DNA from: Monosporascus cannonballus
Taxonomy: Eukaryota; Ascomycota; Sordariomycetes; Xylariales
Assembly: GCA_004154925.1 (NCBI GenBank)
Contig: QJNS01000708.1
Coordinates: forward strand, 62,001-126,000
Direction of reading: 5' to 3'
DNA length: 64,000 bases
The notes beneath the pieces are model-generated. The model saw nothing but the letters and a program-made list of their open reading frames with translations. It ran no database searches and was not told the DNA's origin. This document shows positions 40,515-51,008 of this stretch, piece after piece. Positions within the stretch are counted from its first letter, which is position 1. Each line of letters starts with the position of its first letter. Made by a program: the position numbers and the translations under genes.

Positions 40515-41629
40515 TTCTTTTTCATTAACGTTAATTTTCATAATTTGAAAATAATATAAATTAGTATAAATTAACTTTAATATCGCGTTTTTAAAATCGT
40601 TTTAATAATAGCCTATATATAATTAAGTTTTTTAAAACGTAAACAGTTAACCTTATTGTAAAATTTGTTATAAATCGGTTTATAATAATGGTAATATATA
40701 ATAAATGAATAAAAATGAATAATTTAAATAGTAGTAAAAAATAAGTCGTAAATCTACCTAAGCTACTAGCTTACATAGTACGTTATATAGCTTAAACTTC
40801 TAACACAGTAATTATAAAACAAATAAAACGTAGTAAAGTTTAAAATTTAAATTTCTTTCTTAATATTTTCTTTATATTGTTATATACTAGTTAATATGTT
40901 TAATAAGTTCATTATGTTCTTAACCTTGCTAGTATTAAACGTACCTGATAATTTTATTATTTAACTTTTAAGATACGACTGTTATTATAAACTATACGTA
41001 TAGGTTTAACGGTTAACTAAGCCCAGCCGGTACATTTTTTTTGTGACGCTTCTGGAGTTCCATGGAAGCTTTCTTGATAAATGCTTCATAGGACTGATCT
41101 CTCAATCCTGGGCTAGGATACCACCTCCTTCGCCAAACTTTACGTTGGCCACAAGAACTACTGTAGCGGTGAAGCCGGCCTAAGTCGCCCCTAGTTGTAT
41201 GCCGGAGACTTCCAGAAAATGGATGACTTCCCTTCACTTCAGTCTCTTCTGCATGTCAAGTTGAATATCTGCACATTCCTGTTGTAGACGTACCTGAAGG
41301 AGAATTAGACGAGGCGTTACCCCCCCGGGACGGCGGAATTCCTCAAAGGAATGCGTGCTCCTGTAGGAACAGACAACATCCGGCAAGGGGGAGAAATACC
41401 GATCTGAGATCCGAATAGGAGCCTCGGAGAAGACCTTTGCATAGAAAGAATCGCAGGATTATGTTAAACAATGCAAAAGCTGCTGAGGATTCGAATCCTC
41501 TCTGAATAAGACCCAGGCATTCCTCTGCTGCCCTGCAAACCCGGGCGCTCTATGCTCTATCTACAACAACAGCCACATCCTGGCCGTATATAGGTGTCAT
41601 GCGCATGCAACACACGCTACCGCATAATC
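40515..41629. other. Composition boundary and intergenic sequence
   Basis: AT-rich, RIP-like DNA continues to about 40,990 and then switches within tens of bases to balanced composition. An open frame at 41,013-41,237 on the minus strand (VWRRRWYPSPGLRDQSYEAF) looks protein-like but I cannot name it, and it is not supported as a gene. 41,497-41,512 is a perfect 16-bp palindrome (GAGGATTCGAATCCTC) resembling a tRNA T-arm without the rest of a tRNA. The last 100 bp is the 3' flank of the uniporter gene. Confidence 0.5.
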
Positions 41630-43416
41630 TTAACATTCACCCCTGAAGTCTCTCTCGCTCGCTCGCTCTCTACCACCTCGCCACTTGTCCTTAGGCTCCT
41701 TCCTGCCTCGGCGATCACCGCCGTCGTCCTCCTCATCATCGACCGTGTTACTCCTCCCCTTCTTCTCGCGCTGCTCCTCCTTCTCGAGGACCTCGACGAC
41801 GTCCTCGCCGCCGAGGTCGGACATCTCGTCCCAGTCCACGTCGTACTCCTCGGCGATGGTGCGGATCTCGCGGCGCAGGGCGTTGGCGTCGTGCACCAGG
41901 GCCTCCCATTGCTGTGGATCGAACCCGCGCGCCTGGTAGAGTATGTTCTGCCGCCGCGACACCGTGATCTTGAGCGCCGCCTGGTAGCTGAGGTCGCGCG
42001 AGATGAAGAGGAACCACAGGTAGCCTCCCATGATGGTCGTCAGACCGGCGAGGTCTGTGATGGTTGTTAGCTTCTAGAAAGGACCTAGAACCGTATCATC
42101 TGCGATATCCTAGAGTTGAACGCAAAACATAAAGCAACAGGAAGTCGAGTTCTACGTACACTATACGAATGTTCGCATTCCGAACTAGAGGGAGCCAGGC
42201 AGCCCTCTTCTCCATCAGGGCACGGCACGTCTTCAAGTACGTACCGTAACAGGCTCAACCAGATCCCACCCGGCATCCCTATGGAATGTGACGAAGTAGA
42301 CGGTGGCCCACCAGGCCGTGAGGACGCCGAAGCCGGCCTTCGCGACGCGGTGGGGGCCGCGGTGGGCCAGCATGTCGCACTCGTGCTTGAGCTTGGCGAG
42401 GGAGTTGATCTTGTGGGACATGCGGCGCAATCCCATGCGCATGTAGTGTGTGCGGTCGTTGAAGCTGGGGACGCCGACGCGAATCTCGGCGCCGATGCCG
42501 TCGATATGGATGGCAAACTCGCGGCCGCGCGCGGCGTCGCGGATGAAGTCGCCGATCTCCGTGCTGCTGCTCCAGCGCACCCAGTCCTTATGCTCGGCGG
42601 GCGTCTCGGCGCCCTCGTGCCCCTTGCCGGTGTACGAATCGTCGACGTGCGTCCGATCGCTGCCGCTCAGCTTCTGTCCCCCCTCGTCCCGCTCGCTGCC
42701 CTCGGCAAGGAAGTACAGGTTCGGCACCTTCTCCCGCCCGTCGGCGTCGCGCACTGGCGGCAGCTCGGCCTGGATCAGGCGCTCCAGGTACGAGAGCGGC
42801 TGCTGGGAGTGAACGAGCAGGGCTAGCGGTTGGATGTCCTCGTTCTGCGCGATGGCTCGGAATTCGCCCTTGTTTCCCCGTTCGTCATGTAATGCATCTA
42901 CCGGAAGTGGGAGGACCAATTTCAGGAGGCGTGTGGGTGTGGTCAGGAGCTTTCCTGTGTGCCCGAGACACATTTTCAGCGCTATTTCTCAGCGATCTGG
43001 TACCAAGAAGATCGCGACGTACCTTTAGCCATGCTCTTGTTCATATTCTTTCGTTCCTGACTGACGGGTGGCTCGTCGGCGCCTTCTCTCTGCCATGGCC
43101 GCTTGATCCGCTGTTTGGCCGCCTCGGAGATATCAAGCTTGACCTGTTCCTCCTGCGCATCCTGATCCCTTTGGTTCGTCTGCCCGGCCGTCTCTTCACC
43201 ATCGTGATAATTCCCGTCACTCCATAGTCGAGCGGCCGTCGATATACTCCGCGCCGAACCTGATGAAAACGATACTATTGGCCCTCGTGTAATGTTCCGA
43301 GTCGCGAACTCTGTTCTCTGGAAAGGTACGGTGGTAAATGACAGGCAGCGGTTTGCGAGAAGCCGTCGCGACTTTAACGCTGTCAGCTTTGAGCATGTCC
43401 GAGAAGCATAGCTCAT
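41630..43416 (-). CDS. MCU: Mitochondrial calcium uniporter (MCU family)
   Basis: Pore subunit for Ca2+ entry through the mitochondrial inner membrane. Three exons are inferred: 43,416-43,023, 42,954-42,241 and 42,054-41,630, giving 510 residues, near the usual fungal length. The first exon has an Arg/Ser-rich, acid-free start, as in a mitochondrial presequence. A first membrane segment lies at about residues 339-355 ([15 protein letters not shown]). The selectivity filter WDLVEP follows at 361-366 (family WD[IVL]MEP). The second membrane segment ([17 protein letters not shown]) and a coiled matrix helix ([13 protein letters not shown]) come next, then a long acidic/basic tail. Intron 1 (GTACGT...ACACAG, 68 nt) is normal. 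Intron 2 is odd: the good donor GTACGT at 42,244 throws the next exon out of frame, and only GTACTT four bases later keeps it, replacing the expected Tyr after EPVT with Val-His. Start chosen as the first ATG giving the presequence. Confidence 0.87.
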
Positions 43417-44423
43417 CGCTGCTGCTCAATATCTCTACCGTGGATAATGGTGTTGTTGGCAACATTTGGTCGCGGCTCCTCCACGAGTTCTTATCCCAAC
43501 AGGCGACGCCGGACCAAACGCTCCAAGAATGCCGTGGGCTAATGACGCCACGCCATGCCCGTTACGTCGAGACCTTGAATATTGATTGTTCCCGCTACTT
43601 GATAAACAAAGAACCAAGCATTGAGTATCAAAGACGGGTTTCTGAAGTGACAAAAGCTTGCCTTCCTCTCGTTAAGCATTGGAGTCGTATTATATCTTGG
43701 CACTCCGGGCCATAAACGCCAACTACAAGAGGCGAAGTTCAGCATTGCATACAAGATACAAGAACCTAACGTTAGGATGTCTTGGCGGGACTTCAACGGT
43801 TTCTTCATCAAGACCAGGAAACATTCTCCCTTTCACTTACAACGATACTTTGTGGAAAACTCGGTGTCTCGTGTGTACACCAATGCCAATAGAAATCTTA
43901 ATCTATTTCAATCGTAATCAACAACCCGCTTACCGTTCTTTTATTCAAAAGTAGTATTAAGAAATACTCGAATAAATTGGTAGCTTCCTTCGGTTGAGCT
44001 TGTCATCATTTTCTTTAGTGCAGGGGCTTTGCCATTGGCCGTCACATTGCTCGGTCAAACCATGTCCCATATATGCAACGCAACACAATTGCAATTGCGG
44101 CCCTTTAGATATAGCAGCAAAACGAGGAACAGATCGTGTGTGACTGGTGCTGGTATTGATGTTGTAGTAGGCAGAATCTGCTAGCGTACGGCGGCACAAG
44201 CTCATTCGTAAGAAGTAATGCCGTGAATGTCATTACCCCTAATCTATCCGGAGAGGGGTTCTCAATTAGCACATCGCCAAACGCGGAGAAAAGTGGAATT
44301 TTTTAGCTTTTTGTAGGAACTTGATCGGGCCACGAACGGACTTGATCTGCAGGGTCTCACTTGCACTGACTTGGTTCACGCTCACTTCCGAGGGGCAAAT
44401 ACACATAAAAGTCGACCGCAGAA
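43417..44423. other. Intergenic region between MCU and the formyltransferase pseudogene
   Basis: Presumed promoter side of the MCU gene. Short open frames on both strands (43,338-43,811) have no recognisable content. No repeat identified. Confidence 0.5.
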
Positions 44424-45298
44424 ATGGCAGATCAGCAAGAACAACCGCCGTGCCGCATCCTGGTCATGGCCTCGGGCAACGGCTTAAACTTCCAGGCCAG
44501 AAATCCAAACCTTTTAAGGTTATAAGTCGGCGAATAAATTAGCTAGGGCTAATTAAAAATATGTTAAAGTGCCTCATCGACGCCGTGGCCGCGGGGCGCA
44601 TCCCGAACAGCCGGATCGTGCGCCTGGTCGTGAACCGCGCCAAGGCGTACGCCACGACGCGCGCCGACCGCGCGAGCATCCCCTGGGAGTGCTTCGACCT
44701 CATCGGCGGCGGCTTCCTGGCCAAGGGCGAGCGGGACGGGGCGAGGGTCCGGGAGGCGCGCGGGCGGTACGACGCCGTGCTGGCCCAGCGGGTCCTGGCC
44801 GGGTCCGGCGACGTCCGCAAGAAGCCCGAGCTAGTCGTCCTCGCCGGTTAGATGCACGTCTTCGGCCGCGCGTTCCTCGAGCCCCTCGAGAGGGAGGGCA
44901 TCAGGGTTATCAGCCTACATCCGCGCTGCCTGGTGAGTGCATACGTAGCCTGCCTATCCGCCGGTTACCGACTTGGACCATCTACCGCCCTCGTAGGGGA
45001 GAAGACAGGTGAACTGGCGGCTTGGATAGGGGAATACAATGGCGCGGGTGCGATAGAGCGTGCGTTCAATGACTTCAAGGCCGGCAAGATGACGCGGACG
45101 GGCATCACGGTCCACTACGTCACCCTGGAGATGGATATGGGCCCCCCGATCCTGGTACGGGAGATCGAGTTCCGGGAGGGCGAGGAGCTGGCCCAGCTCG
45201 AGGACAGGATACACGGCCACGATCATGAGCTCATCGTCGAAGCGACGGCGAAGGTGATGGGAGAGATATTAGAGGCGAGGGCCGCGAAGTGGGATTAG
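44424..45298 (+). pseudogene. ADE8: Phosphoribosylglycinamide formyltransferase, broken
   Basis: Relic of the purine-pathway enzyme that formylates glycinamide ribonucleotide (GART). Exon 1 begins at 44,424 and reads CRILVMASGNGLNFQA (family RILVLASGNGSNFQA). About 72 bp of AT-rich DNA with a stop then separates it from LIDAVAAGRIPNSRIV at 44,573. Further damage: Trp of the VLAGWMHVFG motif is TAG (44,849-44,851), and the catalytic Asn of the INLHP motif is Ser (ISLHP). One G is missing in the following CCG-GCG-CTG, shifting the frame. A typical intron (GTGAGT at 44,933 to ATAG at 45,029, 97 nt) still separates this from EYNGAGAIERAF. The end, from about 45,090 on, is intact (TGITVHY, ILVREIEF, HELIVEATAKV). 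Catalytic His and Asp equivalents remain. Presumably an extra copy, since the pathway is essential; the working gene would be elsewhere. Confidence 0.88.
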
Positions 45299-46577
45299 TG
45301 ACGAGTGTTGGTGGGGAAAAGGCGATCGCGCATGAGGTCCGGTGCTAGCCTTGTTAATGGCAGTATTGTCGCGCGAGAGAGACCTCGATGAACGGCGTCT
45401 ATACAGGAACGAACAAAATGTCCCATGGCTAAAATGAGGATTGGTAGGACGGCTCAATAGGATAACAGGAGGATAACGCCATCCTGACCAACCCCAAGAC
45501 ACGACTGACAACTGTCCAGGTGCAGCCCCTAAATATTCTTAGCGCCGCCGACTCTTTACTCAATCAAGATTATCGACTCGTCGGCTCATACTCAAGCCTG
45601 GGGGGATGACATAGACTCTCAGCTCCTGAAGGCGTGCGCGGACATCCGTTCCTCGCCCGCGAATCCTGCGTGAGGTCGTCTGAATATTCGTCTTACTATC
45701 CGAACCGGTGTCTCGTCTACGGGCGGTGATTCCTTCGTTCATAAGAAGTTCGTTCTTAGAAACACTGAGGATATCACAGTCGCAATAGGCCAACGCACAA
45801 CTAGCCACACAGAAGAGACATCTCCAGTGCTTCGAACACTCTATCGTTCATGACTGTTCAAATTTCGTCTCTATTCGAGATTTTTGCAGCTTGGGAGCGG
45901 GCAGCGTCCCAGCAATCCAATTCAGTCGTATGGAAGGTGGCATACAAACCCTACAACGGCTGGACTACATGGATGAACGCCGATAGGGGATTGCCATCTA
46001 CGTTAGGCCAGTTCGTGACCGACTAATAGGTAAGGATGCCGAACACTAGCTTCATATTAAGTGTATATCCACTCGGTAGCCCTCAAACTGGCCCTGCCGA
46101 GCCCAACTGGGAACTTAGAACCAACTGTGCTGTTCCATACTAGTTTCAATCATTTGGTATGGCTTATTGCTGTCGAGGTTTCTTTGACACAGCATTTTGG
46201 AAAGATGTAAAGTATCTGAATTGGAATACAGCATAGCTGTTTTGGTGTTACTTCATAGCATGGCCCATATGCTCTTCAAGCTTCAGAAACATTCCCATTG
46301 CTGGAATATCGTGTTACGCGATATCGTCCTAAAAGATAACCTACTGTATGCCTTGGTAGCCGGGGATTTCTGGTCCACTCAACCTAGCTACGCATCCTTT
46401 ACCTCCCCACATTCCCAAAACTTTCCGACTGGAACGCCAACAGTATCCGACGTGCACCAAATGCACAACAGGGTAACTTGCCGCTGACGGTGGCCGAAAA
46501 AGCTCTACTACTAAAGCATCCCGTACGGGAAATCGCACCACCCCTACGCTTTCCCATTTCGAGCGAATGGGGTCATA
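45299..46577. other. Intergenic, nothing recognised
   Basis: GC-balanced sequence without coding similarity that I can identify. Open frames up to about 96 codons (46,197-46,487) look random. The texture resembles decayed sequence like that on either side. Confidence 0.45.
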
Positions 46578-46649
46578 TCCCATATAGTGTAACGGCTAAC
46601 ATACCGCGTTTTCACCGCGGAGCTCGGGGTTCGATTCCCCGTATGGGAG
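46578..46649 (+). tRNA. tRNA-Glu (anticodon UUC)
   Basis: A complete 72-nt cloverleaf without intron. Acceptor arm TCCCATA/TATGGGA with discriminator G; D-arm region TAGTGTAACGGCTAACATA; anticodon stem CCGCG/CGCGG around TTTTCAC (anticodon TTC); four-base variable loop; T-arm CGGGG-TTCGATT-CCCCG. The A and B boxes are intact. A short T run follows at 46,703-46,706, and long T runs lie at 46,754-46,772. The sequence resembles other fungal tRNA-Glu genes. Confidence 0.95.
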
Positions 46650-47553
46650 ATACAATGTCTTATTCCCAGTCCACGTTGAAACGACCTAATGTGATTAAAA
46701 GGCTTTTCAGCTCATAGCTTTTCTGAACCCGAACACTTAATAAGTATTTCGGACTTTTTTTACTTTTTTTTTCGCCATAATATTTCTCTAAACGATGATT
46801 GGATTAGCGACTGGACGGCTCTATTAGAGTCAAAGCCACCTCAGTGGACTGATATCTCACCGTACAAGACATGGTTAAGCATAATACCATCCATTCGCAA
46901 TGATGAATGAATCACCAAATTGGAAACATCTGGGCAGGGTGCACATGATAGGGTTTCGCTCAACCTGACCCGCCTCAATGGACCTCAATCCTCGGCCGCC
47001 GCACGCCGGAAGATGAGGATTAGCCCCATGCTGGTGCCTCCAGTACAACGTGACTCCGGGCGAAGAAGTGCATATGTAAGCTTTACTCTCCTCTTGCTAT
47101 TGTCGTAACTCCTCGGCATCGACGATGTGGTAGACCCTCAGTGGTGCCAGTGGATAATTTATAGTGGCTAATAGGCTAATAAGTGTAATAGCAACCTTGG
47201 GCAGTGGCCCTTTCTGTTTCAGCATGCTCGATCTATCCAACGTTCTCTCATTGTTCTGTTAGTTGCTAACGAAGAGTTATCCGCTAACTCCGTCGAGCCT
47301 GATAGTAATTACAGCGGGTTCTGTATTCCACCCTTCCCTTCCGCGTTGTACCTGGATACGAAGGGTCCGTCGCCAGCCCCAGTAGCCGAACCAGACAAAA
47401 CTTGACGCTCCCACTTAGTTGAAGTAAAGCTTAACCATGAATGTTTCTCGATCCATCCATCGGCGTCACTTTGACAGAGGCCAGTTTTGCTTGTCCGTGG
47501 AAACCCTTCTCCGGTCGACTACCTGTCTTCGATAAGGCCAAGTTTCTTGCCTC
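46650..47553. other. Intergenic, nothing recognised
   Basis: T-rich runs at 46,754-46,772 follow the tRNA. The rest has no identifiable coding or repeat content. Confidence 0.45.
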
Positions 47554-47676
47554 CTACTGAGATGATGCCCATCGTCGCTCTCTCGGGAAATAATAGTCCA
47601 AGTCCGTGGTAGGGTCCCATTCGGCCCGTGAGAGTCCATCGCCGAGCCATGTGAACTGGTTCCCAATGTACTTGAT

Positions 47677-47852
47677 TATCAGGTGTTAAGGTCGGTATAC
47701 GGTGGAACCTTCTAGATAGGGGTCTTACGGCTATATATAGGGGACTTCTCCCCTCAGATATTTGGGAGGGACGGGCGTTAATGGTCAACTCAATGGCTAC
47801 CTAACAGCTAGTTTCCTGCCTTTCATTCCGTTGCTACCGCTTTTTTCTGACA
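47677..47852. mobile_element. Solo LTR A inside the monooxygenase pseudogene
   Basis: 176 bp, starting TATCAGGTG (from TGTCACGTG) and ending TTTTTTCTGACA, with a perfect 5-bp duplication TTGAT (47,672-47,676 and 47,853-47,857). It aligns along its whole length with LTR B; shared landmarks are GGTGGAA-CTTCTA, TATATATAGG, GGCGTTA-TGGTC and TTCCTGCCTTTCA. Taking out this LTR and one TTGAT joins RAGDWE to IKYIGNQF in frame, as the family requires. Confidence 0.88.
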
Positions 47853-48759
47853 TTGATCTCCCAGTCACCCGCCCGAAGCTCGCGCATTGACTCGACGCAA
47901 TGGAGCGTGGATCCCGGCCAGGTGGTTGGAACACGAGTGCCTATTGAGTGGTTGTTATGCCAATTCCGACATGGGCCCGTCCAAACCAGCTTGTCCATAG
48001 TGGCGGCAACATGGTCCATGAACTCCCGGCACGCTTCTCGCTTGGGGTGCATGCTATGAACTGGCTCAGTTTAGTAACGGTCGATCAACAAACAGATGTA
48101 GTCCGCCTAAGTCTCGATGGCTACTAGGCTGGGCCCGTTAGAGACTTGGCCTGTAACGGTCTAAAAGGGTGAACGTGTTTGGAGATTCGGATATCCCGAC
48201 TCCCATATAACCTACGATCGAGTCCTCCCACTCGTTTTGCGTATAGTGGCCGTTCGCAATACTGGGCATGGGGGCAGACGTGATTTATCAAACCCGGCGG
48301 CGCAGATCATCACATCCGCTACATCGCCTTGACCGTCCTCGGTACAGCCCGATTGTGTAAAAAACGAGACACCAGGGTTCACGAAGACAACATTCTCCTT
48401 TGAGCGACTACTAGTATGGCTAACCAGCAAGAATTGGGAGATGGGAATAAAGCCAAGCTTGTCTCCAGACACCTGAATCCTGATGGGACTCCCGTTTGTA
48501 CACGACCGCAAACGTGGAGATCAACTGTCATTCCGTCCCTCCATTCTGAATGCTATTTCTCGCCGAGGATGCGAGAATTTCCTTGCATTGGTCTTGTAAT
48601 GCGGTACCTTTCATGTAGAGAGCTATGCAAAGTCCTGGAAATACCCCCGGAATTCATCATGCCCGGTATACACAGCCGAGAAGTCAAACGGTCGAGAAGT
48701 CCAACGTAGACTCGAATGAGTACATATAACTGAACGAAGGGACGTCACATGCATATACG

Positions 48760-48943
48760 TGTCACGTGCCAAGGTGGAATCTTCTACAAAGAGGCTACAC
48801 GGGGGTTGTGGGTGTATATATAGGGCCGTTTCCTCCCATCTAAATTGGAAGAGGCAGGCGTTACTGGTCTAATATACGGCTACCCACCTGCGAGGCTGAT
48901 TCTTCCTGCCTTTCACGCTGTTGCAACACCCTTTTCTCTGACA
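48760..48943. mobile_element. Solo LTR B inside the monooxygenase pseudogene
   Basis: 184 bp, TGTCACGTG to CTCTGACA, flanked by ATACG (48,755-48,759) and ATACC (48,944-48,948), a duplication with one mismatch. It contains the TATA-like GTATATATAGG. Removing it with one duplication copy joins TWYENR to YACDVPS in frame, apart from one stop. It is of the same family as LTR A. The parent element is not in the window. Confidence 0.87.
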
Positions 48944-49184
48944 ATACCGGTCACCGATTCTCATACCACGTTCCACCAATTTGTGGATTCTTGTCAAATA
49001 TCTAAAGAGGCGAGTATGCCCCGATAAAGGTTCGAGATTGGACAGTGAATCCTCATCGTCAAATAGTAGCTTTTAAAGAATTGTTGGGGTTATAAGCTAG
49101 ACAGAGGCCGGAGGCTCCAGAGCCGATGCAGATGATCTTGGCGAAGCGTTCGTTGTAAATGGCAGCCGCTTCGGGGGGATCCAT

Positions 49185-49759
49185 TTCGTCAAGGTATAAG
49201 GCAACCAGAAGTGACACATACGATAAGAAGGCAGAGACTATGGGAAAGGGTTAAGACACTCCTTGAATAGCGTTCCTTGTAGATTGGAAAAGATTCTTGC
49301 GTAATATTCGTCAAAAGGTCGGTGCTACAAACAGCCCGACATCTGATGGCCAGAAATTGTCATGGCCAGGAGATGCATTGGGGACAAAACTTCGAGTACC
49401 CTTTTGTACACGTAAAAGTGCCTGTATGGTCGAAATACATTCTGGTCACATTCCAAAGGCACCAATAAGCCGCTAATGTTAATGTTCCCCCCCCGGGTGA
49501 GATACAGATACTCTTTCTGGCCTGTCTAGGCTAATCCTGGACAGCCTCTCGGCGATTTGACTGTTACTTCACCGGGACAGTACGTAATGGCCGTCAACTA
49601 TACCGCGTACCGCTGCATAAGACGTCATATGGTGTGTAGAGTCGAAGTCGAAGCGATCACAATGATTCAAACCCATGCCCTATTTTTACCGTCCCTATCC
49701 ATCCTAGAGGCTGCAAAATGCCGACTCTACGTTCTGACCACGAGATCCGCAGCATACCA
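49185..49759. other. Intergenic between two pseudogenes
   Basis: Former promoter side of the monooxygenase. A C/G run (CCCCCCCCGGG) lies at 49,487-49,497. No coding content recognised. Confidence 0.45.
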
Positions 49760-50210
49760 CGGGCCCAGACCTCGAAGATGCCGTCAACTCCGAAGTCGGC
49801 TTTTTCAGCGACGCCCACGACATCGACCTAAAGAAGCAGCTCTAGGTGTGCAAGAAGGAGCGCGAGATCATGCGCCGGACACGGCTCTACCGGGGCGGGG
49901 TCGCCTCCGCTCTCCCGCGCTTCCCGCCCTGATAGGCGGCCGCGCGCCGCTTCGGGTTGTGCGGGACCTCGTCTACTCCGCCGAAGACGACGCCGCCATC
50001 GAGCAGTTGCCGCGCGAGCGCGTGGGCACCATTTGACACTCTCTCTGGACGTGCAAGACGTCGCCGCGGAGCGAGTTGGGGGTTATGGACCCAGATCTCG
50101 GCGTATATGGGGTGCAGAGCCTGAAGATTGCGGATTTGGGCATTCCAGCGTTGCATGTCGGCGCCAATACTAACAATACGGCTATGGTGACTGTGAGAAG
50201 CCAGCTGACA
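49760..50210 (+). pseudogene. C-terminal fragment of a GMC (alcohol-oxidase type) oxidoreductase, broken
   Basis: Plus-strand frames read DLEDAVNSEVGFFSDAHDID, then KKEREIMRRTRLYRG, then DLVYSAEDDAAIEQ. These are followed by a stop in place of Trp (TGA) directly before HSLWTC, and then LGVMDPDLGVYGVQSLKIAD and GANTNNTAM. This is the C-terminal domain of FAD-dependent alcohol oxidases (family VGTTWHSLGTCKM, VVD..LGVYGV.GLKIADLSI, GANTNNTA), including the active-site His of WHSLGT. A second Trp (LWVCKK) is a TAG, two further stops follow RFPP, and the N-terminal two thirds are absent. A remnant of methanol/alcohol oxidase-like or aryl-alcohol oxidase genes; not functional. Confidence 0.85.
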
Positions 50211-51008
50211 TTATCCTCCGGAAGTTGGAACGCGGGAAGGGTTAGTAATGGTAGGCAGGCAGTCAGAGTATAGTGCGGGACATGAAATTCCAATAAGAGG
50301 AGTGCAGTATCACGAAGTTTTAATGACACCTTGAATGGATATAAACTCCAGGGACATGGGGAGATCGATGTGGATTTCTCATCTCAATGAGCCACAAACC
50401 CCCTGACTATGCAAAAACACAGCTGCGACTTGGTAAATAAATGAATGAGGTGCTGCTTGCACACATACCTAGGGAAGGAAGCATCAGATCACATCAGTTA
50501 TCGGAATCCAGGTTGGATAATTTCGGGCTTTCAAAGCAGTACCTGAGTATGAATATGTCGTGGTCGATTACGGATGGCGGATCGCTGGAAGGGCCAAGGC
50601 CACCCACAGACGTTGGCATTGAAATGTAGGAAGGTGAGCTGCCTGCTTAATCTAAGAAGCAGTAGGGTGCTCCCATGATCCTCGCCTGTGATGTCCTGAA
50701 AAGATACACGGTCATATGTAAAATGGAAACCTTGGTTGCTAACGTTAAGGGTTTCCGGGAAGGGGCAAAGCGAAGGCGCCCGAAACCACATGTCTTGGCA
50801 GCTGGCAGCTACCTGAAATTAGCTGGTTCAGGTGGCTAGTGCTGCTACAATTACACCTGCACCACGCTTCCCTCATGTTTGCTTACAATCTACAACAGCC
50901 AGTAATTGAAAGACGTCGAAATGTAGTCATATCTCAATTCGACACATATGCCTCACTCGATCACTTCTCAATTCACACATCCTCATACCAGTTCGACCAA
51001 TCCCTAGA
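50211..51008. other. Intergenic; upstream region of the DUF647 gene
   Basis: No coding content recognised. The last 150 bp is C- and A-rich without long G runs, as in many fungal 5' leaders. Confidence 0.5.

Larger units (their letters stand above)
1..40990. other. AT-rich, RIP-degraded transposon block
   Basis: The whole stretch is strongly AT-rich, rich in TpA, and has no long open reading frame on either strand. Where two copies of a repeat can be aligned (LTR pairs at 369/6,729 and 33,797/40,138) the differences are almost all C/T or G/A transitions. Tryptophan and glutamine codons of the old polyproteins are turned into stops. This is the pattern expected of repeat-induced point mutation in ascomycetes. 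Composition changes abruptly at about 40,990. Probably constitutive heterochromatin; whether it is pericentromeric, subtelomeric or an interstitial AT-rich isochore cannot be decided from the window. Confidence 0.9.
47554..49184 (-). pseudogene. FAD-dependent (Baeyer-Villiger type) monooxygenase, broken by two solo LTRs
   Basis: Relic of a flavin monooxygenase of the kind common in fungal secondary metabolism (stcW-like). It starts at ATG 49,184 and contains the FAD dinucleotide motif IICIGSGASG, then NPQIGGTWYENR (48,993-48,950). After LTR B come YACDVPSFSYMYSFE (48,757-48,710) and a HDEFRGYFQDFA stretch. Then DVADVMICAAGFD (the family DVIICATGFD signature, about 48,330), NEWEDSIVGYMGVGISE, and NGPSLVAIET with a TAG for Gln. 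Then LVWTGPCRNWH and WPGSTLH, and after LTR A, IKYIGNQFTWLGDG and EWDPTTDLDYY to a stop at 47,554. Without the LTRs only about 1.26 kb remains, against some 550-650 codons in the family, so a middle part has been lost too. Several frameshifts and nonsense changes are present. Confidence 0.88.

Noticed and set aside
1..40990. Mitochondrial DNA as the source of the AT-rich block
   Set aside because: LTR retroelements with target duplications, chromodomains and RIP-type mutations are nuclear features, and no mitochondrial gene is recognisable.
41440..41520. Possible tRNA with T-arm GAGGATTCGAATCCTC at 41,497-41,512
   Set aside because: The 16-bp palindrome lacks a matching acceptor, D and anticodon arm upstream, and the position-53/61 pair of the T-arm would be A-C.
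41594..42070. 158-codon open frame antisense to MCU
   Set aside because: GC-rich codon usage of MCU exon 3 leaves the opposite strand open; no family features. MCU exon content is decisive on the minus strand.
44499..44570. Insert in the formyltransferase relic as a normal intron (GTTATA...TTAAAG)
   Set aside because: Splicing 44,519-44,569 leaves extra codons and the wrong phase for LIDAVAAG; treated as an insertion or decayed segment.
49557..50036. 159-codon open frame as an intact gene
   Set aside because: It covers only a frame-shifted part of the GMC oxidoreductase C-terminus and random upstream sequence.
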